This document shows, piece by piece, positions 44,943 to 55,467 of a stretch of DNA of 64,000 nucleotides. The notes below the pieces were generated by a model. That model saw only the letters and a program-made list of their open reading frames with translations. It ran no database searches and was not told where the DNA came from. The translations under genes and the position numbers were made by a program. The DNA comes from Jaminaea rosea (Eukaryota > Basidiomycota > Exobasidiomycetes > Microstromatales): assembly GCF_003144245.1 (NCBI RefSeq), contig NW_020289981.1, positions 406,831 to 470,830 of the forward strand, in the 5' to 3' direction. Every line of letters starts with the position of its first letter. The first letter of the stretch is position 1.

Positions 44943-47900
44943 ATGTTTGCCCTACACAAAGGTGAGCTTGACTCGTACGAGATGGATCGTCAAGAGCGTA
45001 GACCGACCCGCCTCTCACCCCATCCGTCTCGCCTGCAGCCTTCCAACAATCAACCCAGTCAGTTCACGAAGCAGCAGAAGCTGAGCGGGACAGGCGGAGG
45101 AAGATGTCGGGCACCACTCATACCGGCGCCGGCAGGGGTAATGGTAGCGGAGCTACGGGGAGCGATGTAGGCGGCCGCCTCGAGTCAGATGGCAGCAACA
45201 GCGGCCGTTCCTCGCGAGCCCACGTCGACGCCATGCCCGAAAGGGTAGCTTCATCTCAAACCCTTTCTCCGGTCTATCCATCCTCTCCATCACACCACCT
45301 CCTTGAAAGAGGCCAGCATTCGAGGTCAGCGACCCCAGTTGGCACTTCTAGCAGCAACGACAGCAGCTCCGACCTCAATCGGCGTGCAGAGTCGAGTCGA
45401 GAGCGACCAGAGCTGGGCGTCCTTCGACCACCTCCATCTGGCGGCCTGCCTCCTATCCCGGCTGATCAGACTCCCTTGTCGACGCCATCGCCGGAAGAGC
45501 GCTACGTGCTTCCTCCAGACGCCATTGTACGAACACCGAGGCGACGGTCCAGTCGACCGGGCTTCAACAGCACCCCATCTTCCCCGAGGATGCTCCCTCC
45601 ATCGCCTCCTCAGCCCCACGACCTGATGCAACGACAGAACAGCAACGGCGGAGGAAGCGGCAGTGGGAGTGGCAGCGGCAGCGGCAGCGCCGGCGTCAGC
45701 CGTAGGGGCTCCAGCAGCAGAGGTCCTCCAACCTCATCGTCCGCGGCACCAGCTGCGGCTAGTCTGTTGAGCCAGCGACAGGACTTTTCTGCCACGCCCA
45801 GGCTCATCCATGATGCCGTCTTTGCCATCTCTCCAAGCGCAGAGGAGGATGTTCCTCCTCCAACGATGAAGCATCCTCGAGACATTGTCGCGCCGGTAGC
45901 CGCAGTCCCACTTCACCATCATCTGTCAGAGCTTCGACCAGAGGATACCCGCCCTGCGCCACCACGCTTTTCAGAGGACTCCGTCGTCGACCCTCGGGCG
46001 TCCATCTACGGCGCAGCGCCCACTGTCATCCCCACAACGCCGGGCTCATCCAGCCGATTCAGGATCCCCAAGAGTCTGCGCCGGAAGAAGAACCCACCGA
46101 GGCAGTCTGAGAGCAGAGGCAGTCAAGCGTCCGAAGCGGACTCCAAGGCCCTCTCCAGTAGCCCAGAGATCGACACAGTCGCTGCGGCTAGACTACGAGG
46201 GCCAGCTCCCGCATCCAATGGCCGCTTCTCCCTCGACACTCGTTCTCATGCCTCCCATTCCTCAGCATCGACGGCAGCTCCGGGTAGTCCAGGGCAGAGG
46301 GCAGCGGCGCTCAGTCTCGATGAGCGGAGGAAGTCCTCCCTTGCCGCCAACCCACACGCTACAACCGCTGCTAGCAGTAGCAGACAACGTATCTCGACAG
46401 AGTCATCGGGATCGAGCTTCAGGCGACGATCGATTGCCCTGTTCGGTGGAGGCAGTGGAGGCGGCGGAAACGGTACCCGTGAGCGCGATTCTGATCGAGC
46501 GTCGTCCAGCGGCCGACCCAGCCTATCAGTCCCTTCTGCAAATGAGCCGACTGTCAGCATGGGAGGCATCGCAGTCCCGCTTCAGGCTCGCCCCTCCGAA
46601 GGATCGACGTGGCATTCCGAGAGCTCTTCTCCTTCGATGTACAACAGCTCCCGCGATAGCTCCAACGACATGGCTCGGGCTTCCATCTCATCCTCTGGGG
46701 GAGACGTAACATCTCGAAGCGCAGCAAGGAGCGGCAAGGCTGCATCCTTTTCAGCCTCGAACACGAGCTTGCAGGCCACCTTGGCTCCTTTCCCACGTCG
46801 CAGCTCTGGAGCCAACAGCAATGCATCGCTCGCTGTGCCCGGCCCTGCATCTCCTGCAAGTATTGCCCCTACCTCGTCGTACCTGGACGCTCAGGCGCTC
46901 GCGAATGCAACCAACAAGCCGCAGCCATCGATACCGCCGACTTCGAGCCCTCCGCCACCCCCTCTTCAGCAACAACTTCGAGCGAGATCTTCGAGCAACC
47001 TCCTCCTTCGTCGCGTAGGGTCCAGCGGTTTGCTAAATACGGAAAGCCCGCGCGACTCGTTGAGCGGAGACACCAGCAGTCGAGGCGGCGCTCCCGCTAC
47101 CACGCCTGGAAAGGGCAACAAGCTGATGCGCGGCCTCACTGGTCGTAGACCGAGGACAGCAACGCCCGGAGGCAGCCGTGATGGTTCGTCAGACTTTGCG
47201 CGATCATCCGGCGATGCTGCGCTTAGTCGCACCACCCCATCGAGGCCATCAACCGCGACTGCGATCAGCCCCGCGTCTCCTCTGGGGACTACCGCAGCTA
47301 ACGACTCGTCCAGGCTCGAGGCTAGCGGTGGAGCTGCTGCTCTATTCGGTGGTGGAGGCGGAGGTGCTAGTGGTGGTGGACGTCCCCGTGCATCGTCATT
47401 ACTGCCTAACCTCAACATCTTCGGCGGAGGCAACACCAGGACAAGGGCGATGTCGTCTTCCGGTCGCCAAAGCCCTTTTACTGGCCCTGCTGCCACGCCC
47501 ACGCCTTCTCGAGGTGCGCAGACCACGACACCTACGCCAACGCTCAATGTCAACGCCGACGCGAGTGCGGCAGGTAGCACAATTTTACCTGACGAAACTC
47601 AGCATTCGTCGTCCGCCTCGACGAAGAAGTATCCCATCCTACCCGACGAGGCCCCAGACGAGTACGTAGAGCGCATCCTCCTGACAGTCGACCACAGCGA
47701 CGTAGCGACCATGCTGGCCTCCTCGACGGACGAGTTCCACCTGGAAGCTCTGCGCGTTTATATGCGCCGCTTCCTCTTCGTGGGCAACCCCCTGGATATT
47801 GCGCTGCGCAAGATGTTGATGGAGCTCCGCCTTCCGAAGGAGACGCAGCAAATTGACCGTGTGATGGAGGCCTTTGCCAAGCGGTATAACGAGTGCAACG

Positions 47901-49170
47901 AGGAGCTGTTCGCATCGGATGATCAGCCGTACATACTGGCCTTCTCGCTCATGATGCTCCACACGGACGCATTCAATCGGAACGCCAAGACGAAGATGTC
48001 GAAAGCGGACTACGTCAAGAACACGGCCTCATCGGGCGTGCCGCAGGATATCCTCGAGTACCTGTACGACAATCTCACATTCACTCAGTTCGTCTACTCG
48101 GATGAGGCGGCAAGTGCTGCGCCTGTCCCCATCAGCCCAGCCCCGCTGAGCGGTGGAGGGGAGAAGACTGGATTCCTTGCCAGCTTCGGTGCAGGATCAA
48201 AGGACAAGGGAGACAAGACGGTCGACGCCTATTGGATCATCAGACAGGGGCGGCTCAGCTCCCTCTGCCCGAACATCGACAACATCATACCTGAGGACGA
48301 TCCCTACTCTTACACCGGCGCCGCCACGCACATAGATGTCCCAACGCTCGCAAGAGCTTACATGTCTGCGCCTTCCATCGAGGTCGTCGCCTCAAGGCGC
48401 TCTTCCGTCTCGACGCCCGCGCCAGCAGACAACCTCGCTCCCGGTGCCACTGGGGCAGCAGGGTGGTCAGGCCCAGAGATGATCGGCAACGGTGGACTGG
48501 GCAACGAGCCCGACTCGACACTTACGCTGCGCATCTTCAAGGTGGGCATCGTGAATCGCAAAGACGAGGTCACGGAGAAGACGAAGAAGAACAGCTCCTC
48601 GAAATGGAAGAGCTGCGGAATGGTCCTTTCCTCTTCTCAGCTCCTCTTCTTCCGCGACCTCGTATGGATTGACGCGCTTCAGGCTCAAATTAGCGAGCAG
48701 CTGGCTGATGCGACGCCAGAGGAGAGGAAGAAAGGCATCTTGATCACGCCCAAGATCACGAACTTCAGGCCGGATGGAGTCTTGTCGCTTGGAGACGCCA
48801 TTGCGCTCAAGGACGATAGCTTCGATCGTGACGAGAGCGTGTTGAGGTTGGTCGGCGTGCAGGGGACAGTTCAGCACGAGTACCTCTTCCAGGTGCGCGA
48901 TAAGGGCGATATGAACGTGAGTACGAGCAGGGTGAGAAGCGGGTGAGAACATGAAAGCTGATCTTCGATCGTCCCTAATAGGAATGGATTGCCGGCATCA
49001 ACTTCTGCGCTTGCTTCAGAGCAGCAGGTCTCAAGGTGACAAACCTTGACACATTCGCGCTCATGAACGGCGACAGGCTCCTTGGAGGCAACTCGATGAG
49101 TCGCTCCTCAAGTCAAGGTGGCTCAGACAGGCAATGGTCCACGAGTGACCCCTTTGCGCAACCCGGCCCC

Positions 49171-49204
<34 letters not shown>

Positions 49205-50388
49205 CGTCATCAGCTACACCAGCTCCGCAAGCTACCCCTGCTCAGCTGCTCCGAGCCAAGGTCGCGGCTCGACGTCGCGAGCTCGTCCCCAAGCTTGAAA
49301 TCGTCAATCGCACTCTCTATGCCCACTCCAACGAGCTTCAGGAACTGCTTCGCCTGGCGCGCCAATTCACCATCATGACTCCCTTCCAACGCTCGACCCG
49401 AGAGCGTATCGAAGCAGCCGCTACCCCGCTCGCAGCCCGCATCCGTCAGCTGCGCATCGAAGTGGCCAAGTACGAGTGTCGGCAATACATCCTTTCATCG
49501 GAAGTGCAGGTGAATGACCGTGCGGCGTCACAAGCGGCGGCCAGTCAAGACAACTTGATGAGTCCGTCGCTCATCGCTCTTGCGCAACAGGAGCGCAAGG
49601 GCTCCTACTTTGCAGCTGAGGGCTTCGGCAGCAGCGAAGATGACGGTGGGCTCCGCTCCTCTCAACGATCCCCGACAGAGATGCGCAAGGCCTCGAGCGG
49701 GAACGTCGGGTCACTGCGGCCCGTAGCAGAAGCGCCAGGAGAAGGCAGTGGTGAGACGGCGTCAACCTCGTCTCTCATCCCGGCCATCGGCTCTTTTGCT
49801 CGTTTGGACAGCAGCGACGCCGTCGCCGTCGCTTCATCAAGCAAGAATTTCGACTTCCGCTCCCGTATCTCGCGCTCACGCGTCAAATCCAACGCAACTT
49901 CAAGTGGAGCCGGAGGAGGGTCGGGCAGTCACCATTCGGATACGGCGAGCCTGAGCTCTCGTTCCAACAAGAGCGGCGGCGCTAGTGGCGTCAACCCAGC
50001 AGAACGAGCTGAGAGCTGGAACACCACCCGTGCCTTCCGTGACCCGGACCGTATCTCCGTCGCTCAGCTGCCTAGCTTGGAAACGATCGAGGCCGCCACG
50101 CGCGAAAAGGCTAGACGCCGTGTTGCACAACAGCCTCACAACAAGGGCGGGCTTTTCACCTCTACGTACAGCAGCACGACCCTGTCCTCCCCCGACGGCG
50201 GTACTGGGCAGAGAAAGGGGAGCATCGCGAGTAGTGGGCCAGGCGGAGCGGCTTCGTCGAGTGGTGGAGGAGCGGCCCCTTCTACGTTTAGCTACACGAG
50301 TCATGGCTCGAGAGGATCGGATAGGGAAATACCTGTCAATGATCGCAGACTTGACCCCCCTGTGTTCATGTCTACCTGGGGGGCCTAG
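44943..50388 (+). CDS. Sec7/PH-domain ARF guanine-nucleotide exchange factor (Syt1-like)
   Basis: Exons 44943-44961, 45039-48916 and 48982-50388, giving 1767 residues. The first exon is only 19 nt (MFALHK plus one base); splicing at GTGAGC/CTGCAG continues in frame with AFQQSTQSVHEAAEAERDRR into the Met at 45104. A start at 45104 is the alternative. Residues to about 860 are Ser/Pro/Gly-rich and disordered. The Sec7 domain (about 867-1025) has FLFVGNPLDIALRKMLMELR, LPKETQQIDRVMEAFAKRY with the catalytic Glu, and PYILAFSLMMLHTDAFNRNA. A PH domain follows (about 1165-1305; KWKSCGMVLSSSQLLFFRDL, ending EWIAGINFCACF). A helical C-terminal part comes next. The order matches yeast Syt1, which activates Arl1 or Arf at the Golgi; the substrate here is inferred. 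A GCA run encodes polyalanine at 49171-49203. Confidence 0.88.
49171..49203 (+). repeat. (GCA)11 microsatellite coding polyalanine
   Basis: Eleven uninterrupted GCA codons lie in the last exon of the Sec7/PH gene, between Pro/Gly- and Ser/Ala-rich segments. An uninterrupted triplet run is likely to vary in length between strains without shifting the frame. Confidence 0.9.
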
Positions 50389-50961
50389 GCGCGCAAAGGG
50401 CTCGTGGCTATACTCTTCTTCTCTACCATTTCCTGTCGATGGTGTTTCTTTCGACTTTTACAGCTAGACGTCATTCAATATCGCTGGCCACGCTTTCCTC
50501 CCCACTCTGTGTATCATCTCTCTCATGACACGCGCGCACGAGCACCCACCAGTTTCCCCAATCAAAATCAGGGTCTCCTCATCATCTTCTCGTGCGTTTG
50601 ATTGAGCTTGCGGCTGCATGATGAGCTCTTGATGTCGCTCGCTCTCATCGCTCTCTCCTCTGCTCGCGGCTCGACGCTCCACCGGCGGACCGGCCCGCGT
50701 GAAAAGCCGGATCGAGGAAAGCGGGTGGACTTGAGCTCGGAGCGCGAGCGAGGTCTTGCTCTGACGCAAGGCGGCCAGCCTCCATCCCCCGCACGCCTGG
50801 CCCTCGGCAGGGCGGCTCACCAGTCGACGTCCCTGTGTCCCAGGTGGGCCGGTCGAGCGAGAGTAAGCGGGGGGAGGGGAGAAGGGGGCTGCGACAACGA
50901 TTGAATACAAGTGCCGGTCAAGCAATCTCTTTCCTTTCCTCCTTCTACAACATCATCCAAA
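50389..50961. other. Intergenic between ARF-GEF and FOX2
   Basis: These 573 bp hold the Sec7 gene's 3' end and the FOX2 promoter. G-rich DNA near 50865-50890 precedes the FOX2 start. No gene is seen. Confidence 0.45.
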
Positions 50962-53949
50962 ATGTCGGATTTCCCCACTCACGAATCCGGAAAGCTTTCC
51001 CTCAAGGGTCGTGTGGCCCTCGTTACCGGCGCCGGTAACGGGCTCGGTCGAGCGTGAGCGTCGCAGCGTGGCCCTCCACGATGCGATCAAGCTGACCTCA
51101 ATACCTCCCTTCTGTCGCTCAGCTATGCTCTCGGCCTTGCCGCACGAGGTGCCAAGATCGTCGTCAACGACTTGGGTCCCTCGACGCAGGACAAGAACCG
51201 CAAGGCAGCCGAGGTCGTCGTCGAGGAGATCAAGAAGGCAGGTGGAGACGCTGTTGCCAACCTTGACTCGAACCTCGAGGGTGCCAAGATCATTCAACAG
51301 GCCATCGACAGCTTTGGTCGAATCGACATTGTCGTCAACAATGCTGGTATTCTGCGCGACAAGTCGTAAGTAGGCGTTATGACCCTTGCGACGCTGTGAG
51401 CGTATGCTAACCTGGACCTCCGTCTATCGCTGCAGCTTCAAGTCGATGAGCGACAAGGAGTGGGACGCCATCACGGCTGTCCACATCACTGGCTCGTACG
51501 CTTGTGCTCACGCTGCTTGGCCTCACATGCGCAAGCAAAAGTTCGGCCGCATCATTAACATCTCGTCGGCCGCTGGTATCTACGGCAACTTCGGTCAGGC
51601 AAACTACTCTGCTGCCAAGATGTGAGTGCGAGCGAGGCCAGGAAAGGCAGAAATTGAGCTGAGCTGTACGAGTTTCGTGCTGACCTTGCTCTGCTGCTTG
51701 CCTTTTGATCGCTCAGGGCCATGATCTCGTTCACCAAGACGCTCGCCATCGAGGGCGCCAAGTACAACATCATTGCCAACTGCATCGCCCCCATCGCCGC
51801 ATCCCAAATGCTCGCCTCGGTCATGCCGCCCGAGATCCTCGAGAACCTCAAGCCCGAGATGGTTGCCCCCCTGGCCACCTACCTCGTCTCCGGCGCCAAC
51901 ACGGAGCACTCTGGCCTCCTCATCGAATCTGGTGCTGGCTTTATGGCTGGCGTGCGTCGTGAGCGATCTCGCGGTGTCGTATTCCGAGCGGACGACACTT
52001 TCACCCCTTCGGCAGTCGGCCAGCGTATCGACGAGATCTTGGACTTTGACGAGTCGCCGGAGTACCCTGAGAAGATCACCGACGCCAACCACCTCGAGTT
52101 CCTCGAGAGGGCCAAGGAGGCCAAGGCTAACGACCAGGGTGATGGCAAGGTCCGCTTCGACGGCAAGACGGTTCTCATTACTGGTGCTGGTGCTGGTCTG
52201 GGCAAGGCCTACGCCCAAATGTTCGCCAAGCTCGGCGCCAACGTCGTGGTCAATGACTTTGCAGAGAAGGCAGCCAACGCTGTCGTCGACGAGATCAAGA
52301 AGGCTGGCGGCAAGGCTGCCCCTGCCATTGGCTCGGCGGAGAATGGCGAGAAGCTCGTCAAGGACGCTACTGATGCCTTCGGTGGGCTTCACATCATCGT
52401 CAACAATGCCGGTATCCTGCGAGACAAGTCCTTTGCCTCGATGAGCGACGAGGAGTGGCACGCAGTCATCAACGTGCACCTCCGCGGCACCTACAGCGTC
52501 TGCAAGGCTGCTTGGCCCATCTTCCAGCAGCAAAAGTACGGCCGCATCGTCAACACCACCTCGGCGGTGGGCATTTACGGCAACTTCGGCCAGGCCAACT
52601 ACTCTACGGCCAAGGGCGGTATCCTCGGTCTTACGCAGACGCTCGCCATTGAGGGTCAGAAGTACGGGATCCTTGCAAACACCATTGCGCCCAACGCAGG
52701 CACTGCCATGACTTCGACGATCTGGCCTCAGGAGATGGTCGACGCCTTCAAGCCTGACTTTGTTGCCCCGGCCGTAGGCTACCTGGCCAGTGAGGCTAAT
52801 CAAGAGGTGACTAAGGGTCTCTTTGAGGTCTCTGGTGGATGGGTCGCCGCAGTCCGATGGCAGCGCTCTGGTGGTCACGCGTTCAAGTTCGGCAAGACCC
52901 TCGAGCCCGAGATCATCGAGCAGAACTTCAGCAAGATCATCGACTACGACCCTGAGCGCGCCAGCTGGCCTGCTAGCAACCAAGAGTCGATCCAAGACAT
53001 CATGGCCAACATCAGCGCCGGTGGTGGGGACGACGACGAGGAGGAAGAAGGCGGCGAGGGTGGCCCCGAGCTCGAAGCTTGGATCGACGAGGAAGACCCG
53101 GACTTTGTGAAGGAAGCCAAGCGCCAGCAGCTTGAGCCCGTCGAGTACGCCTGGGACGAGGACAGCACCATCCTCTACAACCTAGGCATCGGTGCTACTG
53201 CTCAGGAGCTGCAGTACGTTTACGAGGGAGACGACGACTTCCAGCTGATCCCCTCGGCCGCGGTCATTATCCCCTTCGCCGCTTCCTCTGGCATTCCGAT
53301 GGACTGGCTGCCCAACTTTGACCCGACCAAGCTGCTCCACGGCGAGCAGAGCGTCGAGTTCAAGGTCAAGGAGCTGCCCACCTCGGGCAAGGTGATCAAT
53401 CACCCCAAGATCGCCGAGGTGCTCGACAAGGGCAAGGCTGCCTCGATCGCCGCGCGAACGAAGACCGTCGATGCGCAGAGCGGCAAGGAGCTCTTTGACT
53501 CCCACTCTGTCGTCTTCATCCGCGGAGCTGGCGGCTTCGAGGGTAAGAAGCAAGGTCGTGATTGGGGAGCAGCCTCTGCCCCCAACAAGCCGCCTAGCCG
53601 CAAGCCCGACTTCGAGAAGGACATCAAGACGGACGAGTCGCAGGCTGCCCTGTACCGTCTCAGCGGCGACAAGAACCCGCTGCACGTCGACCCTTCCTTT
53701 GCCAGCATGGGTGGCTTTGAGAAGCCGATCCTTCACGGACTCTGCTCGCTGGGTGTGTGCGTGAAGAGCCTGTATGAGGAGTACGGCTTCCCCAAGGCCT
53801 TCAAGGTTCGCTTTGCGGGTACGCTCTTGCCTGGTCAGACTATTCAGGTCAAGGGATGGAAAGAGGGTACGAAGATTGTGTGGGAGGCCATTTGCAAGGA
53901 GACTGGCAAGCCGGTCATCTCGGCTGGTGGGTACGAGACCTGGGAGTAG
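50962..53949 (+). CDS. FOX2: Peroxisomal multifunctional beta-oxidation enzyme (Fox2/MFE-2)
   Basis: Four exons: 50962-51053, 51123-51365, 51436-51621 and 51717-53949, giving 917 residues. Two SDR dehydrogenase domains are followed by a MaoC-type hydratase-2 domain, the fungal MFE-2 order. Domain A (about 14-290) has [26 protein letters not shown] and the catalytic YSAAK. Domain B (about 320-580) has [26 protein letters not shown] and YSTAK. The hydratase part (about 640-917) ends with [16 protein letters not shown] and PILHGL, its active-site signature. The enzyme hydrates trans-2-enoyl-CoA and oxidises the (3R)-hydroxyacyl-CoA. An acidic linker ([15 protein letters not shown]) joins domains B and C. 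The protein ends GGYETWE, without the usual PTS1 (SKL-like) tripeptide; see the finding. Converges with the SAP30-like gene. Confidence 0.96.
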
Positions 53950-54316
53950 ACGCGCATTTCTGGATCATCAAAGGTGCTCTCTTCTTGCTTGAACGAATGG
54001 ATATATGTCTCACGATCATAGCGATTACGAGTGAGCAGGTCATCGTGCGTCTGATTCTGGTTAGAGATTCTAGGCGACTGCTGGCGTGATGCGCTTGTGG
54101 TCTCCTGGCGCCCGGGGTTGAAGAAGGGCTTCGAGGACAGCTCGAGGCGGCAACAGCACCGCGGAAGGACTTCAGCGACCAAGAGAGCTTTGTGTGTGGT
54201 AAGGGGCGTTGGTATTGGAGGTCGAAAGCAGCGATACAAATACATGCTAGACAATCATTTCCTGGCCGTTGGTGTCAAGGGAGGTGAGGTCAGGCGAGTC
54301 CACGATCTCCCATCGT
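53950..54316. other. Convergent intergenic, FOX2 and SAP30-like gene 3' ends
   Basis: These 367 bp between two stop codons are relatively A/T-rich in the first half, as expected of 3' UTRs. No gene is seen. Confidence 0.4.
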
Positions 54317-55135
54317 CTACGCGATCTTGAGGCACTTGTCTGCGCGGCGTGAAGAGGATCGTCAGCCAGTCAATCCCCCCATATCCTCAATGTCAGCGCA
54401 TCTCTCATGTCCGAGGCGCACTTACCCTTAGTCCTACACCTATACAGGAACCCAACAACCACCTCGCCTTCCTTCGGGGCCTGCTGTGCAGCGAAGTGCT
54501 TCTGTGCAAGCCCCGCCAAATAACTCTTGGCGTCTTCCTCGTCAAAGAAGTCGTCAGGACAGGGCTCCCCTTCCCTTTCCCTCGGGACATCCTCGCCGTC
54601 CTCTGCGTCGGCGTGGGAGCGCTTCTTGCCCGCGGAGGGGCCACCGGGAGTCGTCGTCGCCGGTGGGGAACGAGCGCGAAAGCGGTCGGAGGCTTTACCG
54701 GAGTAGGACGTTGATGTAGCTGCGGCAGATGCTAAGGCTGCTCTACGCTTTCCGGATGCCTCGGCAAGGATCTCCTCCTCTGTTCGTTGGTCCTCGGCGC
54801 CCTCTCCTTGTCCTGTCTCATCGTCCGCTCCTTCTTCGCCTGCGGCTGCGTCATCGTCTTCAGCCTCGTCCTCCTCATCGTAGAAGTCTGATGGAGTGGA
54901 AGAACGAGCGCGCGCTGGACGCGCTGGTGGATAATTGGGAGCGAGGGAATAGTACTCTACGTAGGATGTGAGGGCGGATGTGGGGAGGGTAGAGAGGTCT
55001 ACTGTTGGTGGGGGGTTGGCTGTGAGGGAGCGTGGTCAGCATATAGTGACGGCTTGAGACGAGGGAATGTTCGCTTCAGCATGACTGACCCTTGTCTTTG
55101 TCTGCGGTAGCCGCAGCAGTAGCGGTTGTCGACAT
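54317..55135 (-). CDS. Acidic conserved protein with possible SAP30-like motif
   Basis: Exons 55135-55090, 55019-54426 and 54339-54317, giving 220 residues. The first exon encodes MSTTATAAATADKDK; its donor is GTCAGT, weaker than the GTGAGT usual here. The second exon opens with PTVDLSTLPTSALTSYVEYY, a short helical motif of the form DL-x2-LP-x2-AL-x2-Y. This resembles the Sin3-binding motif of SAP30-type proteins, but the match is brief. An acidic stretch (FYDEEDEAEDDDAA), a basic segment with KKRSH, and a final helix (DAKSYLAGLAQKHFAAQQ, then VVVGFLYRCRTK) follow. The last exon adds only DKCLKIA. A role in a histone deacetylase complex is speculative. The gene shares a 332-bp divergent promoter with the Vms1 gene. 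Confidence 0.65.
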
Positions 55136-55467
55136 GATGACCGAGTCTTGGCGTAGGTGGAGTGTATGCAGAGAGAGTGGTGATGTGGGTGGTATTGCGA
55201 GCGACGCGGGGAACGAGGCTGGCTGCTCCCGTTCGTCGTCGGACTGAGGCCGCTGCCATGTGCCATGTGCCTTGAGCCGCGGCCCAGCCTGCAAGTCGTG
55301 CGACTGTGGGTGAGCTGCGACCTGACGTGAGTGGAGCCAAGATTGATGCGCCAGTCCGACTTGCTCAGCATTTTTCAGGATCCTCGGCATCGATACCACT
55401 CGTCCTGGCATTCACACGGCATCGACTCCTTCTACGCTACGGCTCTCTACACCGCAGCTTCTCTAGC
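55136..55467. promoter_or_regulatory. Divergent promoter, SAP30-like and Vms1 genes
   Basis: These 332 bp lie between divergent starts. The Vms1 frame is open upstream to 55306, but the extra 54 residues lack the conserved start, so I treat that part as leader. Confidence 0.45.

Noticed and set aside
51604-52995. 463-codon open frame on the minus strand
   Set aside because: It lies exactly antisense to the FOX2 SDR domains, which are certain. Strong GC3 bias of a real gene often leaves an open frame on the other strand.
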